Positions 50,284 through 63,143 of a stretch of 64,000 nt of DNA are shown here, in pieces (within the stretch, counting starts at the first letter, position 1; every line of letters begins with the position of its first letter). Below the pieces are notes generated by a model. That model did no database searches, was not told the origin of the DNA, and saw nothing but the letters and a program-made list of their open reading frames with translations. Source of the DNA: Daphnia carinata (lineage: Eukaryota > Arthropoda > Branchiopoda > Diplostraca > Daphniidae); assembly GCF_022539665.2 (NCBI RefSeq), contig NC_081338.1, positions 6,002,446 through 6,066,445 of the forward strand. The letters run 5' to 3'. The translations under genes were made by a program, and so were the position numbers.

Positions 50284-52931
50284 TTAAAATTTTCCACTTC
50301 GTTTCTTTTTCTTTTGTCCTTGTCCTGGTTTGGATCTCTGCGAGGATGCAGCTGGCAAGGTTTTGGTAGTAGGACTGGATGCTGCGGCTGCTGGTTTGGC
50401 AGTCGCTTTCACATTAGACATGTCACTAGAGCGGTTCATTAAACAATTGAATAATTAACAAAACATTTGGGTATCAGCGACAATGACACATTTAACTTAC
50501 AATTTGTTCTCTGCTTCTTGCATAGCAGCAGAGCTACCCTGTGTCCCTTTACCAACATCCGGACGGACGTCACGATATCGGCGGTCTCTTTGTTTCTTTG
50601 GACGATAAGTAGACCTTTCACGGCGGGGTAACCAGCGCTCAGGGTCGGGCGCTACTTTCGGGTCATAGCGCTTGGGAAGCTTCTTTTTCTTAGGTTTCTT
50701 CTTATTCACTTTTTTATCGTTTAGTTTCTTCGATCCCGTAGACCCAGGCGACCTAAAGCAAGAGGAATGGTCAAGGTGGTAAACTCAACAGATTATTTTC
50801 TAAAAAATTACGTAGGTCCCCCAGCAGGCGGTCCTTTACGAGCATTCTTCAATCCGAGAGCCCATGTAGCTGATTCAAGTGCATCGACATCGAGAGCGCT
50901 AACTCCTGCATCTAATTCTAAAGGAGGCAGTTGTTGGCTTCGTTTCTGGGCAACAGCTGGGTCAAACTATTAGGGAAACAATAAGTTCATATAAGCTTAT
51001 CGATGTTCACAAAAACAAACTTTACCTGAGAGTAGAGGAGTACAAGACGGGCTAGGGTAGCTGTATCACTTGGATCGAGTTTCCAAAGTTTTTCCAGGCA
51101 AGCGGCAGCTTTCTCTGGCTCACCACCTTTCAAATGAAAAGCTGCGGCTTGGCGCAAAAGCTTTACTTGATTATCAGCCTGCATCTAAAATTGAATAGTA
51201 AATCAAATTCTTCTCAAGTAAATACTGTTATAAGAAACCTTAGTTTTGTTGAATTTATCTAGAGCTTCATTAACTAACGATATGGCCTTATCACGCTGTC
51301 CGCGAGCACTGTGCAGTGATACCAAGCTTCCCAGAAGTCCCAGACGGAAATGTTGTTTCAGTAGTTGTTCGAGGTGAGCAGTGGCTCTATCAAACTCGCG
51401 TTTTTCCAGCAGCAATTGCAAAGCCGCTAATCCAGCGGTAAGGGCAGAATCAGGTTTCGCCGTAGCTAACGTCGCCAAAGCTTCCTCTAAACGATTGGCT
51501 TTATATTCTAATGCAGCTTGGAGCAACAACACCTCAGTAATTCCATCAGGGTACGTTTTTTTCAGCTCTTCGATTGCCTTTCGACATTGTTCTACCTGTA
51601 TGTTACGAATTACGAGGATAAAAATTGTTAGACAGTTAAATATAGCATAGAATGTAAGAAATTTGTGAAAAATGACAAAAAGACCTGAGCTGTTGCACCT
51701 AAGAAGAGGCATTGGTTCACGGCGAGAGTTTGTTTTTGCCTTGTGGTAAATTTAGCGTCATTTTCTTCAACAGCGGTGCGAGTCATTTTGAGTTTTCTTC
51801 TGGAATCAAAGATGTTTTGCGCACCATTAATTACAGCACTATTATTGGCGGCGATCGCAGAGAGTGCTACATCGCTTGGCTTTTGTTTTAGCACCATTTG
51901 GTAAACTTGCTGCGATTCTGATGTACGTCCTTGAAGTTGAGTTACATAGCCCAACTGTACTCTGAAATTTTAAATAACGCATGAAAGTTTGCATAAAATT
52001 GGCTCATATCGAATTATGACCTACCGTATCAAAGCTAACTCGTCCTCAATTTCTTCTTCAGTTGCTCCATCATCTTCTAATGATTTTCTGCAGAGACTTT
52101 CAGCTTTGCGTAACTGTGCCTCAGCCTCAGCGGTTTTACCTTCACCAATCAAACGGATCGCTTCATTGTACGATAACTCATAACTGTCATCCGTTGACAT
52201 GGGTAGATTAGTTTTCTAAAAATGTGATGAATTTGTGAAATGACTGGATAGCAAAAATGTATTATTTACTTACTGTTCCTTCAAGACTTAGGCAGGCTAC
52301 AACTGCAGATAAGTTTGTTTCACGTTCTGCTTCATAATCATCCTGGGTGTTCTTGATTAATTCTTTATACAACTCAAGACATTCAGCAAACCTAAAATTA
52401 TTATTATTTATTAAGTCATTGTTGTTGATAATGCCCAATTCTTATACCTTTCCATTCGATATAAGACTTGAGCCTTAAGTTCTTTATGTTTAGTTTCAAG
52501 ATTAGCTTCTTTGTTCAGCACAGCAAGTGATTCTTGTGTTCTGTTCAAACGATACAGACAGTATGCTTTCTCAAATGTCATTGTCCTAAAGAAACACAAT
52601 TTTAATGAGTGCCACAGCATAAAAATGAAGAAACTTACTCAGAAAGACTAGGGTTTTTATTAATAACGGCCAATCCATTCTTAAAATCAGACTCTTGAAT
52701 GTAGCACACTACCAGACACTTGTGTGCATTCGCTTCATTCGGCGCCTCGTCCAAGACTAATAAAAATGTTTTGTCTTTAATCAGCTTCTTCAATTACATT
52801 TTTGTTCAAACAAAGTACTTACTTTTCTTAGCAACTTTAATCGCACGGTTATAATCTCCATTATTACCAAATTTATTCAATTCGGCATAGAGAGCTGTCA
52901 GATTAACATCTGTTTTCGCTGAAGCCGCCAT
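50284..52931 (-). CDS. SRP72: Signal recognition particle subunit SRP72
   Basis: Exons in transcript order: 52931-52823, 52756-52639, 52585-52448, 52391-52274, 52215-52025, 51961-51685, 51595-51239, 51184-51026, 50966-50812, 50752-50501, 50425-50284; 671 residues, the same length as human SRP72. Tetratricopeptide-like helical repeats fill the N-terminal 500 residues. The basic C-terminal RNA-binding region contains KKKPKKKKLPKRYDP and the family signature PDPERWLPRRER followed by GKGTQG. SRP72 pairs with SRP68 on 7SL RNA and helps target secretory ribosomes to the ER. It is divergent from R3HCC1L with 340 bp between start codons. Confidence 0.97.
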
Positions 52932-53271
52932 CTTTTATTTACGTGTAATGGATAAAACTTAAGAGATTAGAGATGAACTACCTTGCTAGTATTGGGGTAT
53001 CGCAGTTTTCAGTTAATCATTTAATAAAATATAATCTTTCAAAGAAACACTCAACAAAATCATGATTTAAATATTTAAATTTATTTTTCTTATAAAAATT
53101 GCATATTAATCCTTTTCAGAGTGTTTTCGTTGTTTCTGTTCATGAGCAGGTGGCGTAGCATTCGTAATGTTCCACTTTCTCTTATCTAGTTACGCATCTA
53201 TGTTTATCTTTGTGAGCAACGCACACTTTGTTTTGCTAAGGAAACATGGCGCAGTGAGTTGAAAAAGTGAA
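52932..53271. promoter_or_regulatory. Shared upstream region of SRP72 and R3HCC1L
   Basis: A head-to-head pair separated by 340 bp implies a compact or bidirectional promoter. I recognise no specific motif. Confidence 0.5.
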
Positions 53272-55431
53272 ATGACTTTCGCTTCTTTACCCAAGGCCGC
53301 AATAGATATTCTTCCATGCTCTACTTTCGTTAGCCAACTAGAAGAATCATTTGTAGAACAAGTATACGCTGATATTTGCGCATACGCGCATACCACACCG
53401 TCATCCGGTAAATAAGTCTTGTTGCTCTTGGTACAGCTTGAAATATGGTAATAGATTTTTTTATATTGTATGCATAAATCCTTTATTTCTTATAGGTCAA
53501 GAAGCTGTGTTTATTTTTCCGTCAGTTTCTCCTAGATTGCGGTTTTTAATTCACAAGATTGTTGAGACAAACTTCAGCAACAGTTTGAAGACTTTTTCTG
53601 TTGGAAAAGCTGACCGAAGGACTGTTGTATGTCCTAAAGTAATCTTCAGGATGGATTCTGCTCAAGAAAAGTAGTTGAGTGATGTACATGCAAATTCAAA
53701 ACTAAATGTGGTTTTTGTATCAAATTTAATAGAACACCTGGAAATGACAGTTGTCAACAGCAACAGTCACCAGATAACAAACAGCCAAGAAAGCAGAGAA
53801 TTGTCAATGAAAGAGCCATTTATCGTCCCCCACCAGCTAGAAGTACTGGTGTGCTGCAAGAAACTGCAAAGCAAAATGTTGATCCAGGTGAGGATTATAT
53901 GTTTTTCAAAATATTTCTTGTGGGCTTTTTACAACAACAAAAATTGCTGCAATTTTGTAGCTCCCTTGTCTGCTCAGTCTCCAAACAATAACATGAAAAA
54001 ACCATCTCAAGCAATTTATGTGCCCCCACCACGTAAATCTTCCATGCAGAACCATGGTCTCAGTGATGACATTCAGGAATGTGGAAAGATGAAGGCCAAA
54101 ATTGAGTCAGGGACCAAAGTTATTTCACCCATTAGAAAAAAATCAACACGTGTGGAAATGCGTGAGTTCATTTTCAGACAAGTTGATCCCATTTGGAACA
54201 ATAACTGATTTTTCTGGGTGTGCAGGTCTTGCTGTGGAAGAAGAAACTAATCAAACTCCTATCTTCAAAAAAGAAGAGACCAGTCCAATTCAGGCTCCTC
54301 CGCAAGTCCACCGAAAAATATCACGTGTAAGTTCTGTTCCCTTCATCCAAGTTCCAGAGCAACCAGTAGTGGATGTCGGAGATCTGATGGAGAGCTGCGA
54401 ATTGGCTGAGTTGTCCAATCACGTCCCTCTGGAAAACCTAGCGTCACCTAAAGAGCTGCAAAGAAACGTGAGTTCTGAAGAAGACTCGTGGGATAAACTC
54501 TATAATGAAACTGGTGACCTGCTGAGGCCCGATGCTCTAGACGAGGTAACATTAATTACCTGTTTTCTCAATTAAAGCCATGTAAAAACATTAGGTTTCT
54601 TGATTTTTCAATTGCAGTTATCGCTTGCTGTTGGATCTGTGCGAATTATTCAGCCATCCAATGAAATATACTCGCAAGTAGCTCATGAGAACCATGACGA
54701 AGATCTTAATCACGTAATTGAGCTGTATGATTTCCCTTCAGCATTCAAGACTGAGGATCTGTTTACAGGTAGTTCACTTGGATCAGTCAATGTTTTCTCT
54801 CTTCTTATTAGTATATCGTTAGCTTTGAACATAACTGGGAAACCACCAGACTTTTCCATTAAATGGGTTGATGATACACATGCTTTAGCCATTTATGGCA
54901 GCGCTTACGCAGGTAATTCAATGTAATTTCTAAATTTTTAAACATTCTAACGTACTTACCTTTGATTGGTTGTGGATGAAATTTGTTGACGACATAATGA
55001 AGCCGTCGATGCTTTGGCTGTTCCTCAAAGTGTTATTAAAATGCGGCCCCTTGCCCAAGCGACCAAAGAATCACGAAACTGTGCAAGGCGAATCTCGACA
55101 GCCCTTCAACCGTTTAAGTAAGTTAGGAGGAAAACTTGTTAAAAATTCTACGATTACGAATGATTGTTTAAAAGCAGACCTCGGCCGGTAACATCAGCTA
55201 GCATGGCAAAACGTTTGGTCAGCACTGCGCTGGGAATCAGAAACACCGTCAGCGCCGAGCAAAGAAAAGTTGAACGTCAAATGCTCGCAGATGCTAAAGG
55301 TTGGAAATGGTTGATTTTGTTAGTGAAGTAAATTTTAAATTCGGTTTCTGTTTAAATTTCCAGCCAAAAAACGATTAGCAGCCCAGCAGAAAGAAGCGGC
55401 CTGGGAGGGAACAATGTCAACAACGCCTTGA
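53272..55431 (+). CDS. R3HCC1L: R3H and coiled-coil domain protein (R3HCC1L-like)
   Basis: Exons: 53272-53407, 53496-53670, 53733-53887, 53961-54161, 54226-54545, 54618-54768, 54823-54912, 55003-55117, 55178-55299, 55364-55431; 510 residues. An R3H single-stranded nucleic acid-binding domain lies near the N-terminus (FPSVSPRLRFLIHKIV ... TFSVGKADRRTVVCP). Two short Pro motifs AIYRPPPARS and AIYVPPPRKS follow, then an RRM-like C-terminal domain VIELYDFPSAFKTEDL ... FSIKWVDDTHALAIYGS and a coiled tail ending in KEAAWEG, as in human R3HCC1L. Vertebrate R3HCC1L is linked to the exon junction complex. The acceptor for exon 7 is the second AG (54822), since the first gives a stop. Confidence 0.92.
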
Positions 55432-55575
55432 AATTAAATCGTAGTGTTAAAATGATATATATTTATAATGATAGAAAGTTTTATGAGTGCAGAGATTATC
55501 TTCAAAGGTATTCTGTGTTCATTTTTTTTTCAGAGTGTGATTACAAAATACACAAGTTTTTAAGTACTTATCAAC

Positions 55576-56892
55576 TTAGACGTTTCGTTCCATCACTGTC
55601 CCATCGCTCATACCGAAATAAGCTTTTCTTGCCATTCCGACAAAAAGTCCATTTTCCACGACTCCCGGAATCCTGAAAAATGATACGTAAAGAATTAAAA
55701 TACTTATGAGGCAAAACAGAATTAGCTAGAATTACATGTTCAGAGTAGTTTCCACCTGCTTCCAATCCTTTACACCCTCAAAATTCCAGTCAAGTATAAA
55801 GTTGCCATTGTCTGTGACAACGGGACCCTAATGAAACAAAAACATACTATTTTCAAAATATTACTTTTATAGAGAGACTTCTGTGTTGTTCACACAGAAT
55901 ACCTACAGCTTTAGAACTTCCAGACATCCTGAGATCTGACTTTCCTCCAAGCATTTTCTCAATTTTTTGGTATACAGCACGATAAGCACTAGGAATGACT
56001 TCAATTGGAATGCCTTTACTCCACTGATCTCCTAGATGTGTAGATGCTTTCCTATTAGTTAACTGTAATTAAAAATTTTCTTTTTAACAGTATAAGCTGA
56101 AAATTCATATACCTGTAATCTGCAATGACTACAAATTCTTCTGCACAACTGGCGAGGATTTTTTCCTGGTGAATGGGATTAATATTTAACACTTCAGATG
56201 AAAATGTTCACATGACAATGGTCTCACCTGGGTCAGACAGCCGCCACCTCCCTTGATAAGTGTCAGCATGTGGTCAGATTCATCAGCCCCATCAATTGTG
56301 ACTTTCAACTTCAGAAATAGAACAAGAATTATTTGGGTATGCCGAGGGATAAGCAAATAAAAAGTACTATACATTAGGGTTCATTTCCAAATCTCCCAAC
56401 TTCAAACCATGTTGTATAATCAACTGCTTTGCTTGGAAAGATGATGGGACACAAATTACTTCCAGGCCCTCGTCCTTGACTCTTTGTGCTAGACGTTCAA
56501 CAGCATAGACCACTGTCGATCCACTCCCAATGCCAATGACACCATCCTAAATGGGGAGAAATATGTGTCAAGCCGTTACATGAACACGCGAGGAACGCAT
56601 AACAGGGTCCTCTTTCAAAGGATTTAGAAACTATTTGATTCATTACCACCACGTGATTGTCCACTGCTTTGAAGGCGGCTAGTCTTTTGGCGGTCTCCAC
56701 TGGATCGTTCATCTTCGCGTCAGTCGCTTGGGATAAGCTGTAGCCAAATGCTCTGTTGAAAGCTAACGTAAGACAGCAGCGGTAAGATCGATAGCTGTAA
56801 TGGAATTTTATAGAGGCATTCAACCAAAACATGCCTTTGACGTGTAGTCTGCGTGTTAAGCAGACAACAGCTGTTAGCCCTGAGGCGAGCAA
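55576..56892 (-). CDS. RPIA: Ribose-5-phosphate isomerase A
   Basis: Exons in transcript order: 56892 or 56712 to 56647, 56546-56373, 56308-56228, 56165-56113, 56051-55907, 55827-55736, 55672-55576. The enzyme interconverts ribose-5-phosphate and ribulose-5-phosphate in the pentose phosphate pathway. Active-site motifs are GIGSGSTV (phosphate loop), [33 protein letters not shown] and [14 protein letters not shown]. The start at 56710-56712 gives 235 residues beginning MNDPVETAK, which fits the catalytic core; the frame stays open to an upstream ATG (56892), giving 295 residues with a basic, hydrophobic N-terminus that could be an organelle signal or simply 5-prime UTR. It is tail to tail with R3HCC1L, 144 bp between stops. 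Confidence 0.95.
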
Positions 56893-57871
56893 CTCTGCCA
56901 GTTCTTTTTAAACCTACCGTCCTTTGCTCACAGTTGCAGCTCGCTGGCATAAAGTTTAGCGCCAAGATTATGAAATTCGCTATAAATTATGTGCCAACGC
57001 AGAAGAAGGTCTTTGCTCAACATGCGGAAATAACGACAGTTATTTTCAATGTTGGATTCAAGTGTTTTCTGGCCTTGCAGGAAGTATCGGAGTGAATTAA
57101 TGTGGTTGTCCCTTCTTTGAACTATACGTCCCACATATATGGTTGGTTGAAAACCCACCAAAGTCATTCAGTTAGTAGACCGCCGACCTTCAGGCCAGTC
57201 GTACCCAAACGGCGCTCGCAAGCGTTTCTCCTCCGCTTTCAAAACGTGTTTTTCTTTAACATCCACGGTTTTTTGCGGTACTTGTTGTCGCTTCAAAAAT
57301 CTCCATTTGTGCGTATCGATTGATCTTGAGGTTGAAATAAATCGAGGCCGTGTGTTTGTTTCTAAAAAACAGTGAAGCAAAAAAAAAAAAAAGATCATTA
57401 TTGTTTCAGTCACGAAAAATCGAACAGTTTTTTTTTCTTTCTTCGTCGCTATTATCTCCAATTCGTGACTTGAGGTCCAATCAAGAAAATAACTATACGT
57501 CTATGCACATTTTGATTTGGATAAAACTATAAAAAAAAAAAGCAATATAACAAACGGTCGCCGCGTCTTTTGTGCACGAGCTCCGTGAGTCGTTGAATTT
57601 CTGCGCTGGCGGCTTTTTATCCTTATTGTTATATTCGTACAAGTGCTGTGTGGAAAATCAAAAAGGAACACACATAAGAAGAAGAGAAAAAAAAAAGGAC
57701 GCAAACATTAACCCTTCCTCAGTCCCTTAGTTGCAGCAGGCCGACCAGGACCGAATGTATTAAATTACCTTTTTTTTCTCCGGCACTCGGTTGTCCCACT
57801 TTGTATACATTACAGCACCAGAAGAAGAAAAACATTGGCAACCCACAATTTCCGTCATAATAATAAACACC
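56893..57871. other. Upstream region of RPIA and the Ig-domain gene
   Basis: 979 bp between two divergent genes, with T- and A-rich tracts. No gene is supported. Confidence 0.5.
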
Positions 57872-60856
57872 ATGCATCGGTCAGTCATCTACTTCCTCAT
57901 CTGCTGCGGTAAGAAGAAAGAATTATTCAATTATTATAATTATTTAAAATTCAACCAAATAAGAAATTGCTTTGGGGAAGACCTACCGGTGTAGGTCACA
58001 TTTTTTCAATCGTGGTCGTTGGGAAATGTTGTAGCCAGCAGCTGCTACACGTCAGGGCCTATTTTATTATTCAACACTAGGAATTAAAAAGTTTGAATAA
58101 GCCCCTCTGTGGTAAGGTTAATGGTATACACATACAGGAGAGGGGATAGGTCTATTTTTCTTTCTATAAGTAGAGGCATTTTTGCCTGTAGTAGGGCATA
58201 TAATAGCTAAGAACTGGGTGTGAGAGAAAACTTACGTATGTTCGTATATCGGAAGGATTTCTCGGCTTTCGTGGCTCATAAATCACTTGTTTTTCTTTTT
58301 TTCTTCTTTTTGAATATACATGTCTGCGGGCTTCAAAGTGGCTCGCGAGCTGCCAAGTCGTTTTCTGAGAGGGGGCAGTCGGAGAGCTTTGAGAGGATCA
58401 ATGTTTTGATAGGGAAATTTTCCTTTTTTTTTCTTTCTAGTTCTCCCCTCCTTATACCCATCGTCGCTTATCGTCGGGGAAAAAAAGTGCTGAAATAAAC
58501 CAGTCGGCTATTTATCAACCTCTCATTTTCTGAAGGAGAAAAAAAAAAGAGGGGAAGAAAAAAAAATAAGCTTGTAGGCCGAATGATTACAGTTGAAGAG
58601 AAAAAACCCAGGTAGCTATATAGATTACCGTTGTTCTATCCACATGTCCATCAACGTTGTTGGATAAAAGAAAGTAGATACACGGACTAATGAACAACAT
58701 TATTCCTAGGAGTTTACAAGACCTGAATATAAAAAAAGAAAAGAAATGTTTGTCGATTCAATAAATTGCGATATAAAAAAAAAGGAATTTTACCTTTTCT
58801 TGTTATGGAGTTTGTGTGGATTCCACAGATTGACGGATCACGCACAAAAAGAATAAACGCGTGTTTTTATTACAAACGGGGGGCTGTATAGAATTTCGTT
58901 TTATATCTGATAATAAAAAAAAAGAAAGAAAATTTATGTTTTTTTATGGGACGTGCACCAAAGGTGCATGTCTCATGTCCCACCTGGAAGAATTAAAATG
59001 TAGAGAATTACATGGTCGGTCACCAATTTCATGACATTGAGAGATTTATCTCTACGAATTTAATGACACGAGATTGTATCAACATTTTAATTCAGTATAG
59101 GCCTATTTATATATCAAAGGAAACGACGTGTCAAAACTCTACGGGATAGATTACATCTCCACCAAAATAGTAAAGAAAAAAAAGAGATTTTTACGATCGG
59201 GAAAGCTCTTAGCGGTAAAAAAAACTCTTAACCGGCGAAAAGGAAAGACTAGTATAAAAATAAAATAGAATTTTCTTTAAAACGAATTTTAGACCACAAG
59301 TCGTAAAACGTGATGATGCAGGCCAAAGGTTAGATGTGTTTCCAGAACCTCGTGATGCCAAAGAACTTATACAGCAGCTCAGCTAAAAACATATAGACCT
59401 TCTTTTTTCTTTACCCACGTAAAAAGTTTTCCTACCCCACACATACACACAAAGAACGAATATTTCTCTTCGAAATGGGTGTTCAGATTCCTCATGCATT
59501 ATTCATCAAGACTCGTTTCTTGTGCCTGTGTGTGCTGACTCACCCAACCAGATACATTGCTTATGTGAGAAAGAAAGAAAGGCTACTGATGAGCTGTCAG
59601 GATTGTATCAACAGTTGGGCAGAGGGAAAAAGAAATGATATTTCTTTTTTTCTTCATTTCCCAAATACAACCCTAGAAAATATCGTAACCCCCTAAGCGA
59701 TTTTTATCTCATTTATTACCTTCTTAAGTAGTTAGGGTGTTAATGATGCTGCACGCGAGGGACAACGGAGAAAGACCAGGAAATATATGTCGTGATGGCT
59801 CGTCACAACCATCTTGACAAATCTTTTTTTTTTCGACTATTATTCGAAGCCAACACTCAGCTGTTTTTCCATCTCCCTAAATGGATGGAAACCATTAGCG
59901 TACACTCGATAGTCAAGAAATAAACATAATACTCACTAGGAAAATCCCGCGTGACAAATGACTCATTTCCCGTATTTTGTAACCAGTGTTGGGTAAGAGC
60001 ACGAGCTACGGTGCGAGCGTCGTCGTCGATTCGGTCGGAGGACATCACGTTGCTGTTAGGAAAGTAGTGCCGGAAGGCTCTCAGGTGAGCCTCCAATGTC
60101 GCGTGCCTGTCAATAGTCAACTGTCGCGGATGATGGATCTGATTGAACCATCACCTCTGTCGAATCCGGTCGTCTGGCTAAGGTTCGATATGAAAGGTAA
60201 ATGGATGCAACGTTGTATGTTAGGTGTATACATGACAAATAACATAGTGAATCCTCTCTTCTTTTCACCTTTGCCACGTCAAATGAATTCAATAGATCCG
60301 TCCAACCAGGAGGTTATCTCGCACGGTGACACTTTATTGATCGATACCAATCCCCGACTGCGTCTTGCCTTCCAGGAGGACACACGAACTTCCACACTCA
60401 TCGTAAAAAAAGCCATTTCAATAATAAATGGAATTTAAATAATGACCTTAATATTTAAATATTTTGTTTATATTACCTTGTTTAGATTGACAGGGCCGAA
60501 GTTCAAGATGGAGGCATATTCCAATGCCAAGTTTTTGTTCGAGATGAAGTCGTGCCCAGTTCTCCTATCGAAGTGGTAATAACAAAATATAAATATTCAA
60601 ATTTCTCTTTTCCTTTACGATGCATAAAAATAACAATAATCATCGATACGTAAAAAAAAATAATAATTGGACCCGATGACTCAACCTGAAAAATAACTTT
60701 TTTCTTCTTCTCATTTTCCAGGTGATAATCGAAGCTCGGTCCACAACGTCTGGCACGCCCAGCCAGCAAACCATCACTTCAGCCCATTATTACAGCTGCC
60801 TGCTCCTCCTTTTTATGACGCTCCAGGTGATGCGTTACTCTGTTTTGTTCAGCTAA
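57872..60856 (+). CDS. Small one-Ig-domain protein, probably GPI-anchored
   Basis: Exons: 57872-57908, 59987-60196, 60296-60402, 60486-60575, 60722-60856; 192 residues. A signal peptide MHRSVIYFLICCVLG is split by intron 1. A single V-type Ig domain follows: the first Cys in SLQCRVP, WLRFD, then RLRLAF, the D-x-G-x-F-x-C motif in VQDGGIFQCQV. It most resembles the first Ig domain of lachesin-type cell-adhesion proteins. After a Ser/Thr-rich stem (STTSGTPSQQT) the protein ends in a hydrophobic tail (CLLLLFMTLQVM ... VLFS), as in GPI-anchored proteins. It could instead be a secreted or type I short receptor. No partner is known from the sequence. Confidence 0.78.
57909..59986. other. Intron 1 of the Ig-domain gene
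   Basis: A 2.08-kb intron following the signal-peptide exon, with many A and T tracts. I see no nested gene. Confidence 0.55.
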
Positions 60857-63143
60857 GATCGACCTGGAACAGCGAAAAAAAAAACCATGTATATTATTAT
60901 TACTTTCACGTGTGTGTATGTGTGTGTGTGTATGTTCTTTTCTTTGGGTTTTTAAGTTATGTGTAACACGTTTAATGAGCTTTACATGAATATGGAAATA
61001 ATAGAAAATTTCGGAATGATTAACCACAGAAAAATTCTTTTTAAAAACATAGAAACACGAGAAGACATGTCTCTATTACACATGCAATGTATTTTTATGA
61101 TTATTTGATTCGAAAAAGAAAACTTGCTAGATGGACTCGAACCCTAGTCGGATTTCCACAACTGGAGAGGGGAAAGTTTGTTTATTTGTCTTTTGCGGTC
61201 GGGTTCGCCGAGTCGTTAAAAGTCCACTCGATCTTATTCCGCAGAGATGCCGCACAAAATGGGAAAGGGGAAGTAAAAAAAAAAATCGAGTCTTCCTATA
61301 TTTCCTCTCATAAACTGTTTACCCATTTTACACATATGTTCTCTTTACACACAAAAATGGCTGTGTTAAAAAAAAGGGCCGGACATGCATTCATCAAAGC
61401 CTAAACCTTCGACTTCGAATCTCTAAACTCTCTCTCTGTCAGGGGGTAGGTCACCAGTCGTCATGGATGTTTGGTTCCCTTCCTTTTTCTTGGTGTCCCC
61501 CCCCCCTCTAGCCGCAGTGCAATCATCCGTACAGTTTCCACGAAAATGCACACAACAAAAGAAAGACGGCTAACTTTGCTATAGGCACATCATCGTCAGC
61601 AGGGTGGCCTCAGATAAAAAGGGGGAAAAGCATTAGATCGATCGCCCCCTGCTGCTGGATGTTTGATGTTAGGAGAATGTTACACGAATGTTTAAATCCA
61701 AGGCTACTATTATTTAGATCGGTTTTTTCCTTTCTACGTAGCGAGAGGAAAAACATGGATAACACGAATAAATATATGGATACATGTATGTGTGTAATCT
61801 ATAATCTCTTTCGACGTCTATGGGTTCAACAGCAGGTGGCTGTACGTAGGGGAAATACTATCAGAAACAGATCGACTTTACGACTTCGTCTTTCGTTGTT
61901 GTTGTTACGAACAACGAATTGGGAATGACAGTTGATGGAAAACCTTTTCTTTTCTGCCTTAATATTCTCGGTTCAAGATCTTAATGTGCTCTTACGTGCG
62001 TGTAACGGGGTTGTCCTGATATACATGGACAACTTGTGAACAAGGCAACTCTGAGTGAAGGCTTAGAGGGAGGTAGAATTGTAACATTGATATCTATAAC
62101 TGCTATGCACTGCATAAAAAAGGATTACACGAGTCGTTGAAACAGACTCGTAAGCCTTTCTTGGATTGCATTAATCGTAGTATAGAAACGCATAAGAATA
62201 TGTTCAAATGAATCTAAAGCGCGAATACTTAATTGAATTTAAAAAAAACAGTGAAGAAGTATGTCATACGACCTTTCCTTGGTCTGGAAATTGCCAGGAG
62301 CTTATTTGTCTTCGATCCAGGAAATTGAACTGATGTATTCAAGCACTCTCCTTGGTGCTAAAACCATATCGGGAAATAATGTTAATCTATCTTTAATGGA
62401 ATCAAAAATGGAAATACCGGTTGCAAGGAGCCCACCAACATTGACGCACGTGTTTCACTGATCAGAACTGGAATGTTCTCACAAGGTGGTCTGCACTGTT
62501 GCAAAAAAAACAAAAGAATGACGTGTACAAAAATTGAGAACTTGATCAATAAAAGCAAAAAATGTCAAACGTTTATTGTTTAAAACTTTCGAGAATATTT
62601 TTCAATGATTATATTATTTTTATTTATCAGCTTTTTGTACACTTTGACCATGTGCAACAAAATTGACAACGGTGAAACGTGGAAAACAAAAGAAAACGAC
62701 TACCAAAAAAAGGCGCAAAAGGGCGAATCATAACAGAATATACTAAGTAGATTTAAAGGAAGTTGTTGCTTTTGTTATCACAACGAAAATCAGCCCAATC
62801 CATTTTGTTTTTCTTTCAGAAAATTTGCTGCAATCTTTATTCAATGTCCAGCAGGTTTCGAAATCAAATGTCGAGGCGACAACCCTGTGATGGAGGGAAG
62901 AATTAATGGATGTGGTGAGAAATAAGCAAATATTAGGTAGAGAGGATCTATCGACAATGAAATTGAATCACTTTCTTTTGAGGGGGGTGTAGACACAGGC
63001 ATTACAAGAAACGATCTAATAGAAAGAAGCAACTTGATTACAAGGCACCGGATTCACACATTTACAACAATAGAAAACAAATGGTGTCTGAATGTACGTG
63101 GAAGATTTGGGTGTAGGGGATGAAGACTGGCAGGAGACGCATT
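60857..63143. other. Intergenic region between the Ig-domain gene and Sec15
   Basis: 2.3 kb between tail-to-tail genes. It has a GT/TG microsatellite (60910-60932) and homopolymer tracts. Open frames of up to 105 codons have no family features. Confidence 0.55.

Noticed and set aside
61087-61404. 105-codon open frame downstream of the Ig-domain gene
   Set aside because: No family similarity, poor composition; likely chance.
62261-62461. 66-codon open frame before Sec15
   Set aside because: No supporting exon or domain; intergenic.
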